A stretch of 64,000 bases of DNA, from positions 2,916,001 to 2,980,000 of the forward strand of contig JAQFVV010012490.1 in the NCBI GenBank assembly GCA_028023455.1, read 5' to 3'. The notes under the pieces are model-generated. The model was given only the letters and a program-made list of their open reading frames with translations. It ran no database searches and was not told the DNA's origin. Position 1 is the stretch's first letter; each line of letters begins with the position of its first letter. This DNA is from Epiperipatus broadwayi. Its lineage: Eukaryota; Onychophora; Udeonychophora; Euonychophora; Peripatidae. Made by a program: the position numbers and the translations under genes. Positions 23,756 through 34,384 of the stretch are shown piece after piece.

Positions 23756-25680
23756 TAGATATATATTGATTTAAATATTTCCATGGATTATTATTATAAT
23801 AAAGAATACCAATAAGGAGATTATATTCATGTAAACAGAGATAACTTTTAGCTTTTGTTATATATATATATATACCACAAAATATAAGTGTTAACAACTA
23901 ACTGATTACCATAATAAATTAGATTACTACAGTTCTCATATTTAAATAACAAAATATCAACTCCTATTGTAATTGCAACACTATGATTATTAGATTGTTA
24001 TTATTCTACAGCTTTATTCAAGCATATATTAATTTAAAGATTTATATAAGTACATGAAAATCTTTAAATTAATACAACTCTTAGCATGAGAAATTTGATT
24101 GCATATGAAAATTCAAAGTTGTTATTATAGTTCAAACTTTTAAATGTAAAATATTTACATTCAATTTATAACTCTTATATCATCTAGAATATTTAGTTAA
24201 AAGTGGTTCCACTTTTAGCTTACTTATAATTTTAGCTCACATTTCCAGGTTTAATTATTTGTTTGCTTTGGTTATGTCACAACTGAAATTTGATTTAGAT
24301 TATTATATGAAAAAAAAAAATCATTATATTTAAATTTTTATATTGTTAAAATCTGTCATGTGAGTGTTTGTGTATATAACTGGTTTAAAAAGTAACAACG
24401 AAAAAAATTTTTTTTAAAGAGATGACCTAAAATGATCATAAAATTATATTCAAAGTTATACATTTTATATTTATTTAAAAATATATATATAAACAATTTT
24501 AACTGAAAGCAAAGAAGAAAATTGTTGCTTGTTTTTTTTAATTAATTTTAAAATGTATTTTTTTGGTAATTTCTCTTAGATTAATTAAGTAAAAAGGTAA
24601 GAATATGTAAACAACTTTATAAGGAGATTATGATATTGCAGGCAATACATAAATGAACCAAATAAAGAAGTTGAAAAAAAAACTGTAAAGAAAGGTATTT
24701 TTTTTGAAAACAAATGTTATTCAAAATATAAACTTATAATGGAAAACAAGAAACAAATTTAATGAGTTGGAAACATGAGTTTTGGGTGAAGCTGGATTGG
24801 CAATATTTCAAAGTTAATAGCATGTTATCCAGTTTCTATTAGAGAACAGTTAGACTAAACTGTCCTACATTTTTACATAAGTGCAGAAAACTTTGTATCA
24901 ATTTTCTATGGATTTCTGAAAAGGTAACTATCCTCATTTGTCATGCTTTTGCTAAGGATTAACAAATCTACATCAGAAATGATATCATAAAGCTTTGTTT
25001 AAGCCTTTTATTTGCCTACAAAATTTTTAAAGTTATGGCAGTATATATATAGAATGATTGTTAAGAAGGACAAAGGTCTACAGTAAAAAATAAACATTGT
25101 TAATAAAAGTTGAATTTAAACAAATTTAAGCAGTACTAATTATAATTTTAAAGTTTATTTTCATTTTTTAAAAAAGAAATATTTAATTTTTCTTAGTTAC
25201 ATAACAATTTTAATATTGATTTTGTTCATCAGAAATCTGTATATGTTTAAATACATTCATGAAATCAATATATATATATATTGTAACAGGTTGTGACCCC
25301 TCTCCATCTTTATTGATTTGAATTTATGCTAACTTTATTAAAATCTGCTTATATAACATATTATTAGTAAATGATAACAATGATTAATACATAAACGACA
25401 CATTCAATTTGTTGAAATGGACTTGTAGCAGCCATAGCCTGGAGACAAATTGTTTAAAACTTAATCTCCCAGCAATAAAAAAAGGACTAAATAACTGATA
25501 TAATTATATAGATATGGGAATACTCAGCCTTAATTTCTATTAATCACTAATTAATATTTCCCCAAGCAATATATTTATGATCGTCAGCATTTTCGGACTC
25601 CATATGCCACTCCTATGCTTGCATAAAAATTATATTGAAGAGATTTAATGAGAATAATAAAAATATATTACTTAATGCTC
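23756..25680. other. AT-rich stretch, nothing recognised
   Basis: TA microsatellites at about 23.86 and 25.27 kb. No gene or repeat arm seen. Confidence 0.4.
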
Positions 25681-25750
25681 AGCCACCAGCTAGCTCAGTT
25701 AGGGTGGGTAGTCCTTAGACTGACAAGAGATATGTTATTTTGGGGCAATA
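25681..25750 (+). pseudogene. Possible tRNA or SINE head fragment
   Basis: CTAGCTCAGTTAGGGTGGGTAG matches an A box / D arm (TAGCTCAGTTgG). An anticodon-arm-like CCTTAGACTG follows. No B box (GGTTCGAATCC) is found downstream, so it is at best a truncated tRNA pseudogene or SINE head. Confidence 0.3.
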
Positions 25751-26759
25751 TGCATTAACTTGTTTAATAAAGAAAACATACAAACATTTTAAGTAGATAA
25801 TAACTAAGAAATAACGAAAATAAAAAAAAATGACAGATTAAATTCTTATTGATTACATGTATTAAATATTTCATCTTTACAGTTATCTATATGATTTAAC
25901 AGAATTAATTACAGGCTATATTATAAAAATAATGTGCACACACATTAGATTATCCATATTTTCGAATAAAATAAGCCTACTTAATAATGTGGTGGTCATG
26001 AATATTGTCCATAAAAAAGTCTTCGCTTTTAACTTCTAATGAAATAATAATGAATCCAAATGTTTGAGGTTGGTGAAGGTGTATGGATATGGATTCCTGA
26101 AGTTACTTATAGGATCATAGAGCAGCTTTGATTTCCTTTGTAGAGCAGTGGGAATGAAAAAACAGCATGTCTACAGTTTCACCCCAATAGACTCCTGTCA
26201 GCCATTGTATATATATCATACTTGCAGTATTATAGGTCCAAAAATTTGATAGCAATCACAAGAACAGCATAAAATTCTAATCAACATAAGAATCAAAAGA
26301 CACTCCTTTATTCTAATTTTGGCTATATATATATATCTTTTTATTTTTCTAAAAGCTTCTTTTTGTCCTTAAGCCTTATTTCCCAGCATTCTTCCAAAAG
26401 TTCTACATTTTAAACCTTATCCTGCAAGATCTCATTAGTCCAGGACATTATGATTTTAGATCAGTTTTTCTCTCACAAAAGAAAAACTTTTAGCAAATTT
26501 TTATTCAATTCAAAGTTTCACTAAAACATTTTTTTTAAAAAAACTTTCAACAGGATTTACATTAAAAGCATTCCATAGATGAAAACAAAAACTGTTTCAT
26601 TCTACATATTTTTATCTTATTAAAACAAAATTAGATATGATAAAAATTATATACATTTGATATTTTTCAAGAAAATTATTTTACATGCTATATTTTTTTT
26701 AAATAAATACTTGCATACTCCATCAAAACAAACTGAGTACAAGACCCCCCCTTAAGATT

Positions 26760-27070
26760 GCTTTGTTAATTCATTCAATCAAAGAACTAGAGTATTGATG
26801 ATAATCAGGATGTCTTTAGTATCTTAACATTGACTTTTGTTTATATTTTGATGGAGTAGCACCTAAGTATGTGCACCCAGATAATTATTGTTTGTATTCC
26901 TGACCTAGGTTTGGTAGTGGCTAAATAACTAGTCTGGTCTATAGTGGATCACTTTGAAATCCAGTCACAAGATTGACTGTTGATATATTTTTATAGTTGA
27001 ATATTCATGATAATGAATTATTATTACTTTTGTGTAATATTGGTGAACTTATAGTTAGTTCTATGCTGAT
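26760..27070 (+). repeat. Dispersed repeat, family F (copy 1)
   Basis: Aligns with 49.69-49.99 kb in the same orientation. Shared landmarks are TTGATGATnATCAG.ATGT, GTATGTnnACCCA/TCCAAAT, GGCTAAATAnnTnGTCTnnnGT, AATCCAGTCACAA and GAT.ATTATTACTT. Identity is moderate, so both copies are old. It has no recognised coding content. Confidence 0.6.
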
Positions 27071-27204
27071 CTCTCATGCTCACTCCTTTTTATTTAATTT
27101 TATATTTTGTTTATTTGAGAATGATGATGGCTTCCCATCTCCTCATAATTCAACCCTATTGTCATGCAATGTTACAAACAGCTACCCAATTGTTGGACAG
27201 TGTA

Positions 27205-27345
27205 AACCTCAGATTCTCTTATTAACTCCTATTTTCCATATAGTTACAATTGTCACCCAACTTGTGGGACCACTATTTCCATACTGTTATAATTGTTGTT
27301 CAATCTGTGGGAACACTATTTTCTATACAGTTACAAAAGTGATGT
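27205..27345 (+). repeat. Degenerate 43-bp tandem repeat
   Basis: Units of the form CCATA(T/C)(A/T)GTTA(C/T)AATTGT..CAA(C/T)(T/C)TGTGGGA.CACTATTT occur two to three times in a row, with an earlier diverged half-unit at 27.17-27.21 kb. This repeat explains the 120-codon frame at 26997-27359, which I do not call a gene. Confidence 0.55.
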
Positions 27346-27359
27346 ATACCATGAAGTAA

Positions 27360-28560
27360 AATAATGATAATAATTCTTCTGCGATATTGATGGTTAAATA
27401 TGAAAAATAAATATTCCAAAAAAATTATTAGAGGAAAGAGATACAACCTAAAAAAATGAGGTCAATTGGAACCTTCCCTGTTATATCATCCCACACCAGT
27501 CTGATTAATTAAATAGTGGTCACTCTTTTAATTTACACACCTTTAAAAGTACTAAAATATTTTTATTTAGCCTTTCATGCCACCCCCAGAAAAGAGATGT
27601 ATTGTTGACCGTCCCTTTTCCTTCCTGAGAGAGTGTGCAAATAAAATGATCAGTTATATATCATAAGAAAAAAAAATTAAATGTTCGGACATAAAATGTG
27701 AGACAATATAGCCCTCCCCCCCCCAGTAAGTTATCCCTATCTAGCTCATAATTTATTTTTCCTATCTCAGGTTAATGACTGGTTTGATCCATTTACTTGA
27801 AATAACTCTGGTTACATGCTACTGATTGAAAAAGTAATTTGAACTAAGCAAACAAGAGCGGCAAACCATTTTTTTAAATAAAAAATTTACTCTTTATTAT
27901 AACTTTTAAATGTTTTTATCGGGTTAAAGATTTTATATAATTGAAAAAAAATATAGTACTTAGATTAAGCATCTACTTAAAAAAAAGATTTACACAAAGA
28001 AAATGTCATTTTAAAATACTTGCATAATGGATGTGGTCTATACCCCCTTTCCCCACTTGAAAAATAATAGTTTAAGAAACAAATGTACGTAATAAATTTC
28101 CCTATGAAAAAACATGCTTCATATAGGTATTAAATCCTTTTTTAAAAAAAATTAATCTACTAGTTTACATGCATGTCCACTGATTATCCTGAGGATTAAT
28201 AAATTATTATTTTATGCATATTTATGTTTGGTGCTTAAATATTTATACATGAGACACATCTACATTTATTTATTTTAAATGTATAAGATGATGCCTAATA
28301 AGAAATAATATGGCTAAAGGATACTCTATGTAAGGTATTGCCATAGTAAAGGATTATGAGGTAGAGATTCTCCACATAGGGAATCTAAATGAGACATGCA
28401 TGCAACTATTATATAATATAAGTGATATGAAGATTACATAAAAGATTATAGTTATGAGTATATAAGAAATACACATTACTGAGTTATAGAATTAAAAATA
28501 AATAAATGAATAAATAAATATCAAGAGATCTAAACTCATCTGTATTTAGAACTGTTAGAA
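27360..28560. other. AT-rich stretch, nothing recognised
   Basis: Short C-run at about 27.72 kb and A/T runs. No gene seen. Confidence 0.4.
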
Positions 28561-29150
28561 AGTTCGACTTCGAGTGGACCCCCATAAGCTACTCCATAAG
28601 GCAGACAGGGCTTCCTTTTCCATTATATGTATCAAAGAGTCCTTGTTATCAGGTTTTGGGTGGCTTCTTTTAAGACATCATAGGGCTTCAGGGATAAACT
28701 GGCAGTGTACTGCTGCTGGTGACCTACTCCATGTTTTTTTGTATACTGAAACAACTATAATGGCCATCTCTATTAGGTACTTGTTTGAAGATTTATAGTT
28801 GTACTTTTTATCGGTTTTTAACACGACTGATTTTTTTATTACTACTTTCATGCCTTCCTTCTTTTTTATTTAGCTTTCTTTAAATTCCTTTACGATAATA
28901 TAATATCGGATATGGTTGAGTTTCAAAATTCATTTTGATTACTAGGCATTTCTTCATGGTGATATAATATCAGATCTTACTGCTTCCTTAGACTGTTCAG
29001 AAGCAACTCTGATTTTCTCCAAAGTCTACGGTTTGCCTGCTTGGACTTCTCAGGAGTGACTGCTTCTCCCCACCTAATAGATAGCACATATGATCCCCTT
29101 TTTAGCCAATTAAACTACCCCCCCCATGAGCTATTGCATCAGCCTATAAT
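28560..29150. other. GC-richer island of unknown nature
   Basis: Composition rises here (for example CCCCATAAGCTACTCC, CTGCTGCTGGTGACC). A 74-codon frame lies at 28574-28798 with no recognisable domain and no ATG start. A TAATATC(G/A)GAT motif repeats at 28.90 and 28.97 kb. It may be an old transposon fragment. Confidence 0.3.
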
Positions 29151-29210
29151 AATTTAAAATATACTTTATACATTCCTTAATTTTATTTGTTACAAAGTAT
29201 ACTTTTTTTT

Positions 29211-29308
29211 CCTCATGTGTCATAGCATCAGCCGGGAAGTGAACCCGCTAACCCAGGACAACTGCTTGTAAAGCACCATCGCTAACCTCTCTACCACCAA
29301 TGCTTGAC
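29211..29308 (-). mobile_element. tRNA-derived SINE, copy 1
   Basis: On the minus strand the body begins GCATTGGTGGTAGAGAGG (A-box region), continues GCTTTACAAGC (anticodon-like hairpin, loop TTTACAA) and GCGGGTTCACTTCCCGG (B box / T arm), and ends GATGCTATGACACATGAGG plus a short A-tail. A perfect 14-bp target-site duplication, AAGTATACTTTTTT, flanks it at 29195-29208 and 29309-29322. Together these prove retrotransposition. Confidence 0.85.
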
Positions 29309-29322
29309 AAGTATACTTTTTT

Positions 29323-30095
29323 AATCATGGAAATTATACAGTTTCCATCTTAATTAATTAGAGCACCCATTATGCTTCATTACATTAGATAAAACCAACT
29401 TTTAATTTTTATCTTTGAAACAGATCAAAAGAACAAAATTTCTTTTATCACAAAACATTCCTTTCCATCTTTTGTTCTTTTTATATATATATATAAAATT
29501 CCAATTTACCAAAACTTTTTCTTTATAATTACCAAAAACAAAATCCATTATAATGAAAATATAAAATTTGACATATATATATATATTTTTTTTTTTTTAA
29601 AAAAAAAAGAAAAACATTTATTTAAAAATATCAAAAAAAAAAAAAAAACATTTCTGGATATGTATATCGGAACATTACAAATAAAACAAAAATGTTCCCA
29701 ATGTAAACCAAAGTCATTAAAAACTTAAAACTATTCTTTATGTAGTTTTTTTTTTTTTTTTTATAAGATAAATTCGTTAATAATACAACACACACACTTG
29801 TACTGTGGGTGAAATGGGAATATAGTATAGACCAAATCCAGTTATTTACTTTACATATATAAACATTTATACACATGTTTTAATTACGATCTATTTGATC
29901 GATTTTATATTAAATACTAATCTTTTAAAGATTAGCTGTGCTGAATTCTCAGCAACAGCCATTTTGTGCATGGACATTATATACATTCTGGCACAATATA
30001 TATATATATATATTAATACTACAAATTGATATCTGTATGTTTTAAAAATAGTATATGTAGACTTATAAATAAATATTAGAATATTTATTTATAAG
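29323..30095. other. AT-rich stretch with simple repeats
   Basis: TA tracts at about 29.48, 29.58 and 30.00 kb and long A/T runs at 29.59-29.65 and 29.75 kb. No gene seen. The frame at 29631-29876 is driven by these runs. Confidence 0.45.
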
Positions 30096-30099
30096 TTTA

Positions 30100-30585
30100 A
30101 ACCACTAAACATAACATGATCACTCTTTCTTATGCTAGCACATTACTGTTATTGAAACAGGCAAAACTCTCCATACAGCAGTGACATTCAGTGCCAACCA
30201 GAGTAATCAATGGATGCCAGAAGGCCTGTACATAAAATCCCCATCTAGTGCCTACTCATCCAATATCCCCAGACCAGTTTCCGGTGTGTGGCCTTCATCA
30301 ATAAGGAGCTTTGGATCTGAGAGCATTGCACCTAGATCTTAGGATCTAATGCAACTCTCCAGCAGCCACCTTTTATCTCTACTTAACTAAAAAACTATGG
30401 GAATAAAATTGAAAACAATAATATTTTCAATCAAAGCTCAATAGCTTATATAGTCATATGGGTCTGAACCCAGTTCAGTACCCATACATTTTGGTGTCTT
30501 TGGCTCTTTAACAACCATAGCCACCACTATCATATTAGGTAGGATTGGTGTTAAAACACTAAACATTATATGATCATCACAAACC
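30100..30585 (-). mobile_element. Ribozyme-bearing repeat, family C (one unit)
   Basis: About 455 bp of sequence closely matching 59.54-60.03 kb in reverse orientation. The first about 28 bp (CACTAAACAT.A.ATGATCA) recur at the other end (30.555-30.58 kb), so the copy is slightly longer than one monomer, as expected when a circular or tandem template is copied. A decayed hammerhead core lies inside. It is non-coding. Confidence 0.75.
30266..30307 (-). ncRNA. Hammerhead-like motif, family C, decayed
   Basis: On the minus strand: TCCTTA, TTGATGA (C3 changed to T), stem II region AGGCC..CCG, GAAA, ACTGGT, cleavage C, TGGGGA. Stem I still pairs over 6 positions with two G.T wobbles. Loss of C3 makes activity unlikely. 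Confidence 0.4.
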
Positions 30586-32560
30586 TTCAGGAAAACACTT
30601 ATATAACACATCTTCTAATACATATTTATTTAATAAGCATTTGGTATTTGATTAAGTATATGTATATATAATAATAATTGTGAAATACTTTTCTAAAAAA
30701 ATCAATAAATTAAATAGACATATATATATATGATATGAACATCTTTCTTAGTGTAATTATAAAATGAATCTAGAGTTTGGCTAAATAACTAAATGGTGAT
30801 GTACTCTTTCTCTCTCTTTTTTAAAAAAAATTAATAAAAATAAATGTGAGAGAAGATGGATGAGAAATCTTTTAAAGTCAAAACAACTTTCATCATTTAT
30901 TTAACTTATTGATTGATGAAGCGGCCATATTGAATATTTAAAAAATTATGTTAATCCACAAATTTTATCATGAATTAAATTTATATTACTCAAAAATGAC
31001 ATAATATATATTTTTTGAAACATAAAACCCCAAAGAATGTAATTAAGTTGAAAAAAATATAGTTATTGATATTTAAAGTAATAAAAAATAGAATAAAAGT
31101 TAATATTTTTAATAATCATTTTCATAGTATTGTATAAATTCAAAATTATCATGCACACAATTTAAAACTATTGTTTTGTTAGTAGGTTAATTGGATTCAT
31201 CATAAAATTTCTAAAAATTTGGTATATAATAACACTCACCTAAGGAAATCCATCACATGAAAACTTCATAGAATAAAGACATTAGTACTTTTCATTTTTC
31301 TCAGTAGTCCTTCAAAATACATTTCCATACAGGGGTTTGCAATGTATAAGACATCCCTAATAACATTCCTTATAAAAGTATTTAATATTGATTAATAATT
31401 AGTATAACTTGAATATTATAATAAAGAACTTCAATACAGTTAGTAATTTATTAAAAAGTACTACTAAAATAGTCACTATATACAAAATAATAAAATAAAA
31501 TAAAAAGTGAATGAAATACTAAATTCGTCATAGAGTTAAGCTTGATGAACATACATTTGTAATTTTTATATATACTATCAAAACTGTTAGTTTCGATAAT
31601 AATTTTTTTATCAAATATATATATAAAAACAATAATTAAAAAATATATAATAAAATAATAATTAAAAAAACATATAATAAAGTAATAATTAAAAAAATAT
31701 GCAGCTTTGAAATTTATAAGCATATTGACCTAAGTTTATGTACTGTCAAATTGTTATTTTTAGCATTTTCATAATGTTACTATTATTAAAATGCAGAAAA
31801 GAAATTATAGAAACATTTAATTAGGTCATTATATTTCTGAAATATATTCATTTTTGTCTCATATCAATTAATTCAAAGACTAAGCTCACATTATAGAAAA
31901 AAATGCAGACAACACAATCTTTCTTTTTTTTATATGTTAGTTTTAATAGTAATTTTTTATCAAAACATATATATATAAAACAATAATTAAAAAATATATA
32001 ATTAAAAAACATAAAGTAAAATAATACTTAAAAAAACATAGGAAAAATAAAAATACTTACCAATAAGCCCCCTCATAACGTTTTCTTCAAAATACAATGG
32101 AAAAAGTAAAACTTTTTCCCATTATAATTTTACACTGAACTGTTTTCCAGTAACTAACAAAAAAATGAGAGAAAGACAAAAAAATTCAATCTACTTAATC
32201 ACAAAAATTATACAATTTTTATTTTTTATTGTAGAAAGATAAAATTTACCTTATTAAAATCTGCAGACGAAGATGGAAAAGAAGATCTAAAAAGTACATG
32301 CAAAGTCTATGTAGATTTCCATTAATCTTAACTTCAACCCAGATGTTCATAATTTGAAATTTCTTGAGCGTTTTAAGTGCTTGTAATAACAAATAAGTTA
32401 AAAATGAGTTCCACCTTATATGGCAGGTTGAGGGAAAAAAATTAACTTATTTTAAACTTAATCATCCAACCTCTCATCTATATACATATACCACATTACC
32501 AATGAAATAATAAATAACAATTCTTGTTGATTGTGTATGTATGCTACTGAGATGTCAATA
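30586..32560. other. AT-rich stretch, nothing recognised
   Basis: Contains a self-similar AT-rich repeat, AACAATAATTAAAAAATATAT-like, at 31.63-31.70 and 31.98-32.04 kb. No gene seen. Confidence 0.4.
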
Positions 32561-32565
32561 TATAT

Positions 32566-34384
32566 TGTACCACCAATATATGGGTTAAAAACACACATAT
32601 TCCACATTACATATGTAATCATTTATTAATTAAATGATAGAATTAATTTTAAAAGAAAAGACAAGTAACAATAATGAAATACAAATTATAATATATTTTA
32701 AAGAGTTTTTTTTTAAAAAAATGCAAACTTGCAAATATAAAGTGTTGCATTGTCTTGTCAGTAAAAAATGAAAGACGGTTTGAGCAAGTAGGAGGGGGAT
32801 GGTGAAAATAATTCTAAATAAAAAGTTGAAGCTAGCTCTTCCTTTTTATAAATCTAACAAAAAAAGAAAGAGAAAAATGTAAAAATGAAATTGAACTAAA
32901 AATTTGCCATTCATTAAAGATTACTTGGCTGATAAAAAAAACAACTAATAATTCCCATTTGTATTAATTAAAGAAACAAAGGAAAAGTCTACAGACATTA
33001 TCTTATCAAAACATTAGATTAATCAAGAAATTAGATTAAAACAGAATACAAAATTAATTAAGGAAATATAAAATTAATTAAACTAGATCAAAGGATAATA
33101 AATAGAATAAATGAGAAAGAATCATATAAAAGGGATGAGTGATTTATTCATAAGATAATTATTAAAAATTATTATCATCAAGCATTGATGGTCAAGAGGT
33201 CAGCAATGGCTGCTTTACAAGCAGTTGTCCTGGGTTGGTGGGTTTGCTTCCTGGCTGATGCTATGACACATGAGAAAAAAAATTATTATCATTGCCAGTT
33301 AGATTATTTCAGATGCAGAAAAATTATCATTCAATATTGCTATCTTATAAGAAACTTTTAACAAAGAGAAGACACTGAAAGGTCATCAATGTTTTCAGAA
33401 TGCAGGCACATCTACATGTATCCATTGAAGGGTAACCTTAACAGCATGAAGTGCTAAGCAACCACCAAATTGTGCAGCTAGCTTTAGATCCCAGTTTTTA
33501 ATACCATCAGTTGTTTTCCACCTGAAACTCATGTCTGCCTCATGATCTGTGAACTATTGAAAATCTCTCTCCTTTATTGTAAACTGGAAAATCAAAAAGA
33601 AGCCAAACCAGCAATGGAAAGAAAGGCCAACCAGTTGGTAATTGACAAGTCAGGAAATAAGCAAGGGACATTATCCATGAAAGTGTGACATGATATCTGA
33701 AAAATCATAGTTAAATATAATCTTCATTATCCCATTATAAACTTAAACATTTATTTGAATGAAAGACTAATGAACTTTAATAACTACAGCCAAAGTAATC
33801 TTTAATATTGTGACCATAAATTTTTATCATATTATATTATAATTGTGTGTGCATATATGTAAATTTTATTATAATGTATTTTAATTATGAGTGTGGATAA
33901 ATAAAATATTTGTTTGTGTAATTGTTGCTGGATCGATTTTTTCTCTTTTAACTGTGACACTACTAGGTTAAGTTATAGTTCATTTTAAGTATTGGGCAAG
34001 TATGTTAAAGATCCCCTTCACAATTGAGAAAAGGAGCTAGTTTGGGATATATCAAGTGCTAGATTATATACCTGTCATCTGGACATGCTGACTATATAAT
34101 CTGTAGTTAACTGACACTTGAGGTTAGCCTCAAAACAAATAAAGTGCTTTGGATGGTGAGGGTTTAAATCTAGCAGCTGAGAAGTGCTATAGTCTGGAAA
34201 TGTGACTGTAGGTTATACTTTGTATAGCCTCGGTCTGGTTATAGGTATCGCTAGTGTTTCATTTACATGTGGTATTGTACTTTTCTGCTTGAAGAGCCAG
34301 TCTGCTGCAATAGTGAGAGAGCAGCCAGAGTAAAAAATAGAGATTTTAAATATATATTCAGAGTGATTTCTCCCACCTGGTTCA
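32566..34384 (+). repeat. Left long direct repeat (putative 5' LTR), SINE-interrupted
   Basis: Aligns end to end with 37361-39029. The only large length difference is the SINE at 33179-33275 with its target duplication. Landmarks shared with the partner include GCCATTCATTAAAGATTACT, GGTTAAGTTATAGTT and GGTATTGTACTT.TCTGCTTG. A 66-codon minus frame near the right end is not a gene. Confidence 0.75.
33179..33275 (+). mobile_element. tRNA-derived SINE, copy 2 (inside direct repeat)
   Basis: The same SINE as at 29.2 kb: GCATTGATGGTCAAGAGG, GCTGCTTTACAAGCAG (7-nt loop TTTACAA, anticodon position TAC), GGGTTTGCTTCC, CTGATGCTATGACACATGAG, then an A-tail. A perfect 15-bp duplication AAAAATTATTATCAT flanks it at 33164-33178 and 33278-33292. 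The partner repeat has the uninterrupted empty site at about 37.97-37.99 kb. Confidence 0.9.

Noticed and set aside
26997-27359. 120-codon plus-strand frame
   Set aside because: It runs through family F and a degenerate 43-bp tandem repeat. No domain or splice context.
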